64,000 nucleotides of DNA from Costus lasius (GCA_027563935.2 CM050453.2:66014018-66078017); one strand, 5' to 3'; positions 33,531 through 44,645 are shown, counted from the stretch's first letter. Program-made: numbers and translations. Notes: generated by a model from the letters alone, not told the origin.

Positions 33531-33556
33531 GCTTGGGTTGCCTCCCAAGAAGCGCT
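33531..33556 (-). other. Conserved hairpin block of Athila-type elements (E copy)
   Basis: Same block as 12749-12774, with AAGAGTGCTTGGG to one side and about 60 bases from the end of the protease ORF. Confidence 0.75.
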
Positions 33557-33617
33557 AATTTAAAGGTCATTAGCTTGACCGTTCTGTACTCGAATTTGAT
33601 CGTTGTGGTGCCTTCAG

Positions 33618-34720
33618 TCACCATTCTGATTTCTCTATGTTTTGTTCACCACTTCTGCGTACATAAGACTCATTCAAGAAACAATGTCCAACTTTACCTA
33701 GGATCTTTCTTCCTCTATCAAGCAATTTCGATCTTCCTTTTCTTCTTTGTCTTTTCTTCTTTCTCTTTTTAGAAATTGATTCAGTTTTCTCCTGAAATCC
33801 TTTATTTACACACTCATAAAAAGTGTCATTCTTAATATTAAAGGATTCATCAAACAAATTGTGCACATCACTAACAACATTATCAATTAAATTAATGCTA
33901 CAACATGATCTTGAATATGATACTTTTTTCAATGAATATGTTAAATCAAACTCAATTATATTTTGACAAATATCAAACGTGAGTTTTCCTTTCTTAACAT
34001 CTATGACTGCACCTGCTGTGGCTAAAATGGGTCTACCAAGAATAATTAGATTTTTATAACTTTCCTCCATCTCAAGAACTACAAAATCTGCTAGAATAAA
34101 ATACTTACCTACTTGGATTGGGACATTCTTTAAGATTCCAACAGGATAATTTACCGAGCTATCAGCGAGCTCCAAGGATATTGAAGTTGGTTTAAGCTCT
34201 CCCATGTCCAATTTCCTGTAAATAAATAAAGGCATTAGGCTTACTCTAGCACCCAAATCACATAAGACTCGGTCAAAAGCCATACTCCCAATAGAATAAG
34301 GAATAGAGAAACTACCTAGATCCTTTAATTTCGGTGGCAACTTGTTCTGGATAATAGCACTACATTCTTCAGTTAAAGCCATAGTACCATAGTCCTCTAT
34401 CTTTCTCTTATTAGACAAAATTTCTTTCAAAACTTTAGCATATGTGGGCAATTGAGATAAAGCTTCAGTGAATGGAATATTAATATAATGCTTTTTCAAG
34501 ACTTCAAAAAATTTCTCAAATTGCTTATCTAGTTTTGCTTGCACTAATCTATGGGGAAAGGGTATAGGTGGCCTATAAGGTACAGGAGAAGTAGGTTTAG
34601 AAACATCAATCTGACATGGCTCATCACCTTTAGGTTCATCACTCTTATGAGGTGGCAAACTACCAAGGGACTGCACATGAGCAAGTTGTGTTTCTAAGCC
34701 CGGTTCATTGCTATGTTCTA
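33618..34720 (-). pseudogene. Athila gag-protease, C-terminal part (element E)
   Basis: Open for about 367 codons. In order: PPHKSDEPKG linker; RLVQAKLDKQFEKFFEVLKK; TYAKVLKEILSNKRK; ALTEECSAIIQNKLPPKLKD; retropepsin core with FDRVLCDLGARVSLMP, where D-L-G is the catalytic triplet of Athila proteases; IILGRPILATAGAVIDV. The tail is Lys/Arg-rich and stops at 33618. Reverse transcriptase, RNase H and integrase, which should follow in this frame, are absent: the hairpin block comes instead. Element F has been inserted at the N-terminal side with a gttct duplication. The gag pieces at 41408-41598 and 43272-43399 are the continuation. Confidence 0.85.
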
Positions 34721-36108
34721 TGTTGGGTGTGGAACCCCCAACGATCAATCCTAAGGTATGTAGCTCTTAAGGGGTGGGGCTAAGCATGCGCAACAAGGGT
34801 TTCAAGGGTGGCAAGCAGCAGGGCAATGAAACAGTAATCACACGTAGCACAATCAACAAGGAAACTATCATGCAACCTTAGAGGATGTTTCCCTACTTGG
34901 TTTAGAATTACCTGCGGCCCCCTTTAGGGAAGGGGGCCAAGACCCCTTTCTCTGAATCCCCCTGCTCCCGCTTCTTCAAGGTGTTTCCCCTCTGCTTGGC
35001 GTTGGAGGAAGGCGAAGGGCAACTTATTTGGTGATGACCACATGTAAGAGGACTTCAAGAAGAGAGAGGTAGCTTTGTGGAGAAGAGGAAGAAGAGAAGA
35101 GAGGAAGGAGCCCTCGGGACTTAGAGGAAGAGAAGGGGAAGAGAAGAATAGTTTCGTTTGGAATCCACCAAACCAAGGCAATGCTCACGCATCAACACAT
35201 AATGTTTTTTCTCAAATCATAGACTAAGTGCCAATGTGGAAAATACAAGGGCTTAAAACCCCCTTCTCCTCAACGTTACAAAATTCTCAACTCTATCTAA
35301 GGGCTGCCATTTCTTGATGTCAACTCGGATGGCTAGGATGAGGTGTTGTGTCCAGCACTTCCATTGGTTATGGTGGGTGGTGGTGTGTTGGAATCATATC
35401 CGAAGAAGCCTGTTGAACCGTTGGGATGTTTTGGCATTGATGCAACTGTGGAAATTGCATTGGCTGATGTTGCATGCGTGAAAGGGCGCCTTGGATTTAA
35501 ACTTCTACCGAATGTGGAAGTAGCTGCATGTGGTTGTTGTTGAGCTTTGATTGGTTGGGGCAGCATGCATGGAAAGGTGTCTTGGTTGGAGTCTTCAGCC
35601 GAGTGTGAATGAGGCTCTACGTGTGCATGCTGAATGTTGATTGGGATGGTGCTGCACGTTGACTTGATTTTGAAGGATTGGAGGTTGACTTGATCTTGGT
35701 ATGGTGGGATTCTTGGGCCTTGTTTGTGAGTTGCTTCTTGGTGCAGATTTGGGCTTGATGTGGGTGGGCTGGCGCATTTGAGTTGTGGATGACTTGAGCT
35801 TGATGGATGTTGAGGATTAGAAGGTGCCTTGTAGTGCAATTACAAGTGAATAATTCCTAGGCTAAACATCCTACTACAATCACTACAAAATAAAACAAAG
35901 ATGTGAAAATAAACCTAGGCTACAACCTAACTACAACATAAAACATCCAAAGCAGAGAATTAAGTTGTCTTACAAAATTATTCTACAAGCTAGTCTTGCA
36001 ACAAACAGGACTAGGTAGAACCGAATGGTGAAATGTAAACAAGTTCAAATGCTGAAAGTAAACATAATATCAAAACATAATTAAATCATGGGAGATGCTC
36101 CTGCATCA
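34721..36108 (-). mobile_element. 3' LTR of element F (1,388 bp)
   Basis: Minus strand starts TGATGCAGGAGCATCTCCC. The last ~15 bases differ from the other LTR (TGTTGGGTGTGG against TGAAGAAGGGCGG on the plus strand), which may reflect patchy conversion or mutation at the terminus. A 168-codon open frame on the minus strand (35333-35839) is kept in both LTRs but is low-complexity. Confidence 0.88.
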
Positions 36109-36173
36109 GCTTTCCCGGGGGTAAAAGAATTCTTCTCCTGAAGAATTAAAGATGAAGTTCCAATGTTGAAGGT

Positions 36174-38405
36174 TCACCCCAAGGTACAAAGATCATCACA
36201 GTCTGGATGACTTGGGCAATCTTTGTCATTAACTTGCAAATTTGGGGGCCACCCCAATGTATAAAAATCATCTTGTATTGACCGTCTGGAGGGTGTCTTT
36301 ATTTTTGCAGCTTCAAGTCCTAGTTTTGGTGGCCATCCCAATGTTTGGCAATTGTCATTAGCCTTCTTGACATTGGTAATCCTGCAAGTAAAAAAGAAAT
36401 CTCTAAAAGCAATGGTATTCTCATGTGAAGCATTAATATATGTTTTGAAAATATGATATTTGAATATGACAGCTTTGAATGAGAGACATGACAGGTATGA
36501 GCATGGAATTCTAGACATTATGCAAGATATTTTTTCTAAAGCATGATTTGGGAGAATTAAACCAATATTAGATTCATGAGCAATTTTATCATGTAGCTTT
36601 TCATTCAGTGCAAAAGATGATTTCATGTTTAGCATATGCAAACTCATGGTTTTGTCAAAACAAATTTCAAATTTAAAGGCATCATAGCAAAAGATCTTGA
36701 ATAGCATGGGGCAGTCCTTATGTTGTGAGAACATGTCCATTAAAGAGTGACTTATATTTGTGCTTATGGGTGGTTTGGGACAAAGTTCAATGTTGGGTCC
36801 CCTTGGTATGATTGGAAGTGTTGTCATGTCAAGAGTGGGGATAGGTTGGGTTGATTCTAATGGTGATAATTCCAAGGTTGGTGATTCAAGGGATAGGTCA
36901 ACAGAGGACTCGGTACTAGTGGGGTCAAGAGGTGTTTCAAGTTCAGCTTGCACTAATTCATCCTCCACAACTTTCTTAAGGTTTTTAATTGGGTCTAGTT
37001 TAGCAGATGGTGGGGGTGGGGGTGTACCTAAGGATAATGTTGGATGTTCCGGTCTAGGCCCTAAAAGTGATGGCAATGAAGATGGTCCTAGCAGGTAACT
37101 ATGGCAGACTATGGGTTTAGGAGGGCTCAACTCACTAGATGTATGCAAGAGAGGAGTTTTGAGTTGGTCAATCACAAGAACTTCCACGTTATACTCTTTT
37201 ATAGGTTCAGAAATAATGGTAAGGGCTTGAGAATTTTCTAGAGGCTGAGTTCCCTTAATGCCCTCATGGTATGGTTCAATTTGACCCTCAAGAGTGGGAT
37301 TGGGTTGGGGTAACCCTAAAGATGTTATTAATTCATACTCAGCTCTTGGGTCCAAAAGTGAGGATGGCATAGTAGGATCTACATCTAGAGGAGGTGGTTG
37401 ACCTTCAATCATGTGTTCTTTAGGTTCAGCAATGGGTATGTTATCAGATGATGGCTTAGGTAGACTAGGCTCTATGGTTCCTTTAGAAAAGTTGTCTATC
37501 TTAGGGGTTCTAGGCTTGGGCCTCATAATATTAAGTTGTGGCTTATAGAACCGCAAGACATAGCTATCTTTCCCTCTATGGTAATATCCGTCAAAGTCAT
37601 CTAACCAAGGCTTACCAAGATGGACAAGGTAAGTACCCTTTAGGGGCAAGATATCACACCAAATCTCTTGTTCATGGGTTGCAAACTTGATGGGAACAAG
37701 GCAGCTACGGTCCACTAAGGTCTGGGTTCCATCTTCCCAAGTAAGGGTATAAGGGTAAGGGTTAGGTTTGGTGGTCAACTGAAATTTGTCAATTGCTAGG
37801 GGAGTTATAAAGTTGAACCCTATGCATTCATCAATGGCAATCTTACACGCCTTATGATCAATCTTAGTGTAAGTATGAAAATAATCTAATCTAAGGGTGA
37901 TCTTATATGTTGAAAGTCTCTCCATGTATTGGCTATTGGTCATAGTCTGAGCATTTTGCGGTTCAGTCCTACCATATCTATGTTCAGTTTGACTAGATCT
38001 TTCTTCCCATGAATTTTCTTGGGTTCCCCTAGGTAATTGATAGTGAAATTGTTCAGCATTTTTGGCAGGAATATGATGATTTGTCACTTGGCTTATACTT
38101 TGTGTTTGTTGTCTTAAGAACCGATTTTGTTTTTCCATTTTATCCATACAACTCATGAGTTGTTCAAACATTCTAGTCACATTGTCCATTGGTGTCCCTT
38201 TAGAATTATGAAAATCAGGATTAATCATATGTTGATTATGATCTTTTGGTTCATATGTTACCCTAGGGAGGTAATCATGAGTGTGATCATGGAGTTGTTC
38301 ATTAGGTTGGGTATAGGTTTGATAATATTTATTTGTTCCTCTTGACATGTTGTTAACTTGATTTGAAGGTGAACAAGGATACCAAGCAGCATTAAACATG
38401 AACAT
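36174..38405 (-). CDS. 743-residue F element protein with altered retropepsin-like domain
   Basis: The only long ORF of F, ATG at 38405. Residues 1-70 are Asn/Gln/His/Tyr-rich. About 74-108 is a predicted coiled coil (MFEQLMSCMDKMEKQNRFLRQ). Residues 185-295 look like a chromovirus-type retropepsin: IAID192-E-C-I at the active-site place (normally D-G/S-G-S), PYPYTLTWEDG, EIWCDILPL, VHLGKPWLDDFDG (usual LGRPW). Residues 300-560 are Pro-rich and acidic, and the C-terminus carries three copies of a TLGWPP-like motif. There is no zinc knuckle and no pol. A gag-like structural role is possible; protease activity is doubtful because the glycine after the Asp is lost. The stop lies 65 bases from the 3' LTR. 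Confidence 0.65.
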   Translation of the reverse strand: MFMFNAAWYPCSPSNQVNNMSRGTNKYYQTYTQPNEQLHDHTHDYLPRVTYEPKDHNQHMINPDFHNSKGTPMDNVTRMFEQLMSCMDKMEKQNRFLRQQTQSISQVTNHHIPAKNAEQFHYQLPRGTQENSWEERSSQTEHRYGRTEPQNAQTMTNSQYMERLSTYKITLRLDYFHTYTKIDHKACKIAIDECIGFNFITPLAIDKFQLTTKPNPYPYTLTWEDGTQTLVDRSCLVPIKFATHEQEIWCDILPLKGTYLVHLGKPWLDDFDGYYHRGKDSYVLRFYKPQLNIMRPKPRTPKIDNFSKGTIEPSLPKPSSDNIPIAEPKEHMIEGQPPPLDVDPTMPSSLLDPRAEYELITSLGLPQPNPTLEGQIEPYHEGIKGTQPLENSQALTIISEPIKEYNVEVLVIDQLKTPLLHTSSELSPPKPIVCHSYLLGPSSLPSLLGPRPEHPTLSLGTPPPPPSAKLDPIKNLKKVVEDELVQAELETPLDPTSTESSVDLSLESPTLELSPLESTQPIPTLDMTTLPIIPRGPNIELCPKPPISTNISHSLMDMFSQHKDCPMLFKIFCYDAFKFEICFDKTMSLHMLNMKSSFALNEKLHDKIAHESNIGLILPNHALEKISCIMSRIPCSYLSCLSFKAVIFKYHIFKTYINASHENTIAFRDFFFTCRITNVKKANDNCQTLGWPPKLGLEAAKIKTPSRRSIQDDFYTLGWPPNLQVNDKDCPSHPDCDDLCTLG

Positions 38406-40003
38406 TCAGCTTAAGCAAATGATAAAATGTAACAAAGAGTTAAACATGTTCAGCATAAATTTTCAGCAAGTGCAGTAATTTTCAAATGGCAATGACAGTA
38501 AATGAAGGTAACATTCAGTAATACTCAGCACAGTCCATATAAAGGTAGTTGATGCAGAAATTTTAGAGCAAATACCCACAATTTTCAGCAAGATTTGATG
38601 CAGGTTTCCGGATATAAGGCAAGGATACGCGTAAGTGTTGTGTCTAATGCAAACTACTATGCAGGTTTAGTTCAGATATGGAATGCTATTCAGTTGGTAT
38701 CACCACACAGGACAGTTCTCAGCAGAAAGTCAGAGATTCAAATGCAGCAACAAATTTCAGCATCGTGTAGTGTTTGTAAAGCCACAAATTCCAGGTTTCT
38801 ATTAAGGCTAACGGCAATTCAGGAATAGCAAATATCAGATTTCATCCAAATTCAGTGCAGCAATTTCAGCTTGTTTCAAGCCTTCGAGGGAGATAACAGT
38901 AATTGCTTTGCTGCAGCTCCTGGTGAGGTGAAATGGCTGAGGAGGACTAGTGGAATTTCTATAGTAGAAGTAATTCCCTATTCTCCTGCCAACCTGTAAA
39001 CGTAAACACAAACAGACTCAAGCTGGTAAGGAATAGTACAGAAATCCAAATGAGTTCACGCGGAAATCAAAAACAGCAGCGATTAAATTCCCACTCCAGT
39101 TGGGCCACGTTTCAGCCACAGCAATGGTCTTACTAGGCTTGAAACTGATGTGGCTAGGAGATTTGAAGACTATCTATTGGTTAGACAGCACAAATGCCCT
39201 CTTGATTCAGAAGTTTCAATTAGAGAATCAGAGCGTAAATCCAGCAAACGGAAAGAAAATTCAGCAACAAAGCTTCAGCTAGTTCCGTAAGATTAAGGTC
39301 AAAATACAGCAGGAAGATCAAAGTTTGTCTTTGATTACTCAACACAAGACTTAACAAACACAGAAACACAGCAGGTTTTCAGAGACAGAGTCACGGCAGA
39401 ACAAATCAGCAAGCAGAATTTCAGCACAGTACGGATCTGATGTGTCCGAAATTAACTAGGATATCTGGGGATGAACTATCAGTTAGTTGTCTCTATTACC
39501 CTTTCGACTCAATGAGTTCAACAAAGCTCTAGTACAAACGCAGCAAGTAGTGCAGGAACAGATTTCAGAAATACCAGGTGGTAAGCTACAGTACCCGATA
39601 GAGATCAATCCAAAAATTGCAGATTCTTATGTATGGATGTTGAGGAAAGACACTACCTATCACTTAGGTAGATCTTTGGCCTCACTACCGGTCCTAGAAA
39701 GTACACGACAGAGTTCAGCAGGAGTTTTCCCGAAAAAGTTCAGTAGTCACGAGAGACAATTTCAGAAAGACACAGCGACAGTTCAGATTCTAAATGTAGC
39801 GAGAATGCAGCGAGACTTAGTAAACTAATTTAGGACAGGATGTCCCAAAATCAGAACTGAACAGGACTGCAAATAACAACGGAAACACAACAGAAAATCT
39901 CAGAGAGCAGAGGTTTCAGACAAATAGGAAGTTTCAGAAAACGGAGACTTTCAGAAAAATGTAGAACACTTTCTTGCGCACACAACAAGAGTACCTTAGG
40001 GCT
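38406..40003 (-). other. Leader of element F, no gene
   Basis: About 1.6 kb between primer-binding site and ORF. Contains many CAGCA-rich segments on the plus strand but no supported ORF. Confidence 0.5.
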
Positions 40004-40015
40004 GCTCTGATACCA
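40004..40015 (-). other. Primer-binding site of F, initiator-Met tRNA type
   Basis: Minus strand TGGTATCAGAGC, one base from the LTR end. This is the standard complement of plant initiator-Met tRNA. Confidence 0.9.
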
Positions 40016-40016
40016 C

Positions 40017-41407
40017 TGAAGAAGGGCGGAACTCCCAACGATCAATCCTAAGGTATGTAGCTCTTAAGGGGTGGGGCTAAGCATGCGCAACAAGGGTTTC
40101 AAAGGTGGCAAGCAGCAGGGCAATGAAACAGTAATCACACGAAGCACAATCAACAAGGAAACTATCATGCAACCTTAGAGGATGTTTCCCTACTCGGTTT
40201 AGAATTACCTGCAGCCCCCTTTAGGGAAGGGGGCCAAGATCCCTTTCTCTGAATCCCCCTTTCTCTAAATCCCCCTGCTCCCGCTTCTTCAAGGTGTTTC
40301 CCCTTGCTTGGCGTTGGAGGAAGGTGAAGGGCAACTTATTTGGTGATGACCACACGTAAGAGGACTTCAAGAAGAGAGAGGTAGCTTTGTGGAGAAGAGG
40401 AAGAAGAGAAGAGAGGAAGGAGCTCTCGGCACTTAGAAGAAGAGAAGGGGAAGAGAAGAATAGTTTCATTTGGAATCCACCAAACCACGCATTAACACAT
40501 AATGTTTTTTCTCAAATCATAGACTAAATGCCAATGTGGAAAATACAAGGGTTTAAAACCCCCTTCTCCTCAACGTTACAAAATTCTCAAGTCTATCTAA
40601 GGGCTGCCATTTCTTGATGTCAACTCGGATGGCTAGGATGAGGTGTTGTGTCCAGCACTTCCATTGGTTATGGTGGGTGGTGGTGTGTTGGAATCATAGC
40701 CGAAGAAGCCTGTTGAACCGTTGGGATGTTTTGGCATTGATGCAGCTGTGGAAATTGCATTGCCTGATGTTGCATGCGTGAAAGGGCGCCTTGGATTTAA
40801 ACTTCCGCCGAATGTGGAAGCAGCTGCATGTGGTTGTTGTTGAGCTTTGATTGGTTGGGGCAGCATACATGGAAAGGTGTCTTGGTTGGAGTCTTCAGCC
40901 GAGTGTGAATGAGGCTCTACGTGTGCATGCTGAATGTTGATTGGGATGGTGCTGCACGTTGACTTGATTTTGAAGGATTGGAGGTTGACTTGATCTTGGT
41001 ATGGTGGGCTTCTTGGGCCTTGTTTGTGAGTTGCTTCTTGGTGCAGATTTGGGCTTGATGTGGGTGGGCTGGCGCATTTGAGTTGTGGATGACTTGAGCT
41101 TGATGGATGTTGAGGATTAGAAGGTGCCTTGTAGTGCAATTACAAGTGAATAATTCCTAGGCTAAACATCCTACTACAATCACTACAAAATAAAACAAAG
41201 ATGTGAAAATAAACCTAGGCTACAACCTAACTACAACATAAAACTCCAAAGCAGAGAATTAAGTTGTCTTACAAAATTGATCTACAAGCTAGTCTTGCAA
41301 CAAACAAGACTAGGTAGAACCGAATGGTAAAATGTAAACAAGTTCAAATGATGAAAGTAAACATAATATCAAAACATAATTAAATCATGGGAGATGCTCC
41401 TGCATCA
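40017..41407 (-). mobile_element. 5' LTR of element F (1,391 bp)
   Basis: Nearly identical to 34721-36108. It carries a 16-bp duplication near 40250-40275 (AATCCCCCTTTCTCT..) absent from the other copy and lacks about 11 bases near 40484. Confidence 0.9.
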
Positions 41408-41598
41408 GTTCTTCCTCATTATCATCTAATCTACCCCTTGGTTCATCCAATTGTTTTCCACTCCTAGTTGTTATAGCATTACAATGCTCCCTAGGGTTTA
41501 ATTCAAGTTTAGTAGGTAATTTCCCTGGGGTCTGTAAGAAGTGCTAGCTTGTTGTGCTATCTCGTTCTTTAGAATTGTATTATGGGCTGTTAAAGATC
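41408..41598 (-). pseudogene. Athila gag piece of element E, between F and the solo LTR
   Basis: Encodes LTAHNTILKNEIAQQASTS, then after a one-base loss LPTKLELNPREHCNAITTRSG, a well-known Athila gag signature. It joins the protease part across element F and the helical part across the solo LTR at 41599. Confidence 0.75.
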
Positions 41599-43271
41599 TG
41601 TTGGGGTATGCCCTTAAGCCTAATGTTTGAGGCCTTGGGATTGTAACAGTGTCATGTAATAAACTCTTATGTTTATAAAGGCATGGTTATTATTCAGGTT
41701 GTTACCTTGTCTGCTGTAATAAGTGTACTTCTGAATAATGTCTCAAAGCTGTTCAGCTAGGCTGACATGCAGTTAAGTCCTTAGTCGATATATCTTGGTG
41801 AACATGAGACAGCCTTGATATGATTGAGACTAATATGTGTTCTAATCTTATAGGATGCTTGGAGCATGGAATAAGATGTAGACTCATGGGTACATTGGAT
41901 GTACTGGACAGACCCTACTAGGATATTCAGTTGCTTGTCACAATGTGAATATTCCTTGATTGTAACAAGTGGCACATTTCCTCTGACTTGAGATCACTTG
42001 TGTTTTCTAAATGATGATTGTCATTGTTTTGAGGTAGTTCAATATCATTTGAAACATAATGATTATAGACTATCTTGGATGGTGAGCTTGAATCAGGTTA
42101 GGGCACTAATGATAGACAAAGGATTGCCGTCTCCTTGTTTAAGGAGTGTGATGTTCTAAAGGGGCCCCCTGGATGAGATGATTGAGAAAAGAGTATGGCC
42201 ATACCCAGGTGACAGTGTTCATCTGTTCTAATCATGCTCGTCATATTGGAGTTACAAGCTTGACACGCTTGTCCAATAAGAACATCCAGTGGCAAAGGAA
42301 ATATGCATGCCTAGTGAGTTGATTCACACTTGTGCTGTTTTTGGGTGTAGTCTTGGAAGACTCTTTTCTTTATATCGGGAGACAGTGATGTGTTGCTAGA
42401 TACCCTTCACTGATCGTGATGATGTAAGTTATCGTTACCGACATTTAAAGGAAACCCTCAGGGTCGCATAATTTGATGATATGGCTTACTTAAGTCAGAT
42501 CGTGTGGACTGAATTGTTTAAGTTCAGTTTAAAGGGATTTGATCTCTGATTGTAAGTGAGATCTGGTCTGATCATGTTTGATTGATTAGGGCTTGAGATC
42601 GGTGAGCTTCGATCGAGAGAATAGATGCTAGATCGGTGAGATCAGAAGCATCAAGAGATCAACGGTTAGATCTGGAGCCTTAGGGTTTATTTGAGATCTA
42701 GACTTGATTGCTTGGCTTGATTGGTTCTTAAACCGAACCAAATTGAACCAGCTCATGAAATGAGCGCATGGTTCAAGGCGTGGCGACATGTTCACTTGGC
42801 GTGAACATTGGAGCGATGAGTGGTTGCTATTTTTAGTAACCATGATCTCCACTTGGAGATGGCTCACGTTCGAATAGAGGGTTCTCTATTCTTGTCACTA
42901 AAACTCATTCCTCTTGACACCTTTTGGTGTGCGGCGACAACTTGAAGCATAGAGGAAGATTCGGCCAAGAGAGATCGATATCTCCATCCCTTTCCTTTCG
43001 ATCAAAGACATCTTGGACGATCCTTGCTAGCACAAGGGACGACAAGAAGCAAGCCGTCGCTCATCTTGTGTGTGACGATTTGGAGGAGACCTTCGTTGTT
43101 CTCTTGCTTCCAAGGCACCATCTTGAAATGGCTATGGTATGAATCGCATCTTCTCTATTCATGTTTTCGAAAGTTGATCATATAATGCATGCTCTTCGAC
43201 CCTTGAATCCGCTGCCTATCATGTTGCGCCACTTTAGGGTTTCGCACCCCTCATGAAAGGGGTTCCCTGCA
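41599..43271 (+). mobile_element. Solo LTR, Angela/BARE-like copia (1,673 bp), TSD agatc
   Basis: Runs TGTTGGGGTATGCCC...GGGGTTCCCTGCA, flanked by agatc at 41594-41598 and 43272-43276. Same family as the LTRs of copia #2 (also 1,673 bp), opposite orientation. It lies in the gag of Athila element E. Confidence 0.92.
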
Positions 43272-43399
43272 AGATCCTACTTGAGAAGCAAGTTGGCTAA
43301 CCAATCCCTTAAGATCTTCAATTTCCTTATTTTAATTTGTCATAAACTGATTTTGACTAGCCATAAAATTTTCAAGCATGGACTCTGCACTAGAGTTTT
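43272..43399 (-). pseudogene. Athila gag piece of element E, right of the solo LTR
   Basis: Encodes SSAESMLENFMASQNQFMTN-stop-NKEIEDLKGLVSQLAS, matching ETMLEKFMSNQSQFMTSQNKK of E2. One TAA stop. The piece ends where element L begins. Confidence 0.7.
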
Positions 43400-44030
43400 T
43401 GATGCAGCAACTAATGGGTGAGGGGGTCCTTAATCCGTACTCTAGGATATTACACAATGACGAGAAAACGGGAGAGGGTCGTGAGACGAGGGAAGAGAAA
43501 ACGCTTCGAAAGAGTGCAGGAATCCGGTAGAAAGCACGATGAACAACGACGATTTCGATCGGGGCAACACGAATGAAATGAAGGAAAAATAGCACCCAAC
43601 TGAATAACAACTCATTAACCTCCTAGCAAACTTCAGCAATTCTCTTAGCGCGTTTTAAGCTTAGCCGGCGTCGGGGACAGCGGATTAGCGGGGTTCAGCT
43701 TGCGCGCCTATGCAGCTGAAAATACACCAAGAACACGAGGTCCGACCACGCCTCCGATGGTGGATGGTCGGGGTGAAGGGGAGGAAAGAACTGCAGGAAT
43801 GCTAGCCAACCCCTCTCTTTTATAAGATAAGGAGGCGGAACAAGACAAGGGGACAACATCCTAACAAACTAACTACCATAAAGTGGTAAAGCTGCCACAT
43901 AAAACAAGAAAGCATAAAATCCTACCAACTACCAACTATTCCTGCAAGGGGGCGCAGGTCCTTGGTCCTTCAGCATACGCGTCTTAGCGGATACGGTTTA
44001 GACGCGCTCCGAGCACATTGCGACAAGACA
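43400..44030 (-). mobile_element. Probable 3' LTR of element L
   Basis: The plus-strand start TGATGCAGCAAC lies at the end of the Athila gag homology. A minus-strand TATA box is at 43817-43824. The other end is uncertain; one candidate is ...GCGACAAGACA near 44029. Confidence 0.45.
43817..43824 (-). promoter_or_regulatory. TATA box of the L LTR
   Basis: TATAAAAG on the minus strand, followed by AGAGGGG. Confidence 0.5.
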
Positions 44031-44339
44031 AGAAAACTTTGAAGTCGTGGGCTGGGTTACCACCATCGCGGCTCGTTCTTGGGCCGTGTTGCTAATGAGA
44101 TTGAGTGGCTCACTTGGAGTTGGATCCTCAGAGGGTTGGCTTCGAGTGCCCTTAGGCTGCGTTACTCTGGTGTGTATGGAAAGGGGGCTAATGACTCCCA
44201 AGAAGCGATCCGGGGGCTTACTTTGGCGTTGGGATCGTCGGATTTCCATGTTGCTGGGCTCCTTTGGCTCATCATTGGGTGGAGCAACATGGTAGGGAGG
44301 GCGATGCACGTTGAAGTGGGGTCATCGGGGCTGCAACGA

Positions 44340-44645
44340 GTCTTCAGGGGCGAACACGGCCTGGCTGTGATGGCGAACACGGCCGTGTTCAGAGTCGTCA
44401 TGATCCACAGAATCGAGCACGGCCTACCCATGCTTGACATCACGCCCGGGCTTGGCGTCGTCGAAATCCACATAATCAAGCATGGCCTACCCGTGACCAG
44501 GAGCACGACCGTGATGGGAGTTGCTGAAATCCACAAAACTGGGCACAGCTTGCCGGTGCTTAGGAGCACGGCTGTGTTCGGCGTTTGCATCTTCGAGCGA
44601 CCGTGTCACGGCCATGACGGGGCACACGGCCTAGCCGTGTCGGGG
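44340..44645. repeat. CACGGCC..GGCCGTG repeats downstream of L pol
   Basis: About five degenerate units of roughly 60 bp, each with one or two CACGGCC(TA)GCCGTG or CACGGCCGTG sites and the linker GAAATCCACA(A/T)A. They lie between the pol stop and the LTR. Confidence 0.8.

Larger units (their letters stand above)
34721..41407 (-). mobile_element. Complete non-autonomous LTR element F, TSD gttct
   Basis: Two LTRs (34721-36108 and 40017-41407), initiator-Met primer-binding site, one long ORF and 5-bp duplications gttct at 34715-34719 and 41408-41412 (one extra base at 34720). It splits the gag of Athila element E. It encodes no reverse transcriptase or integrase and would depend on enzymes from another element. 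LTR divergence is about 2% by eye with a few indels, so it is older than copia #2. Confidence 0.88.

Noticed and set aside
33533..33772. 79-codon plus-strand hydrophobic frame
   Set aside because: Antisense of the protease tail and hairpin block of element E.
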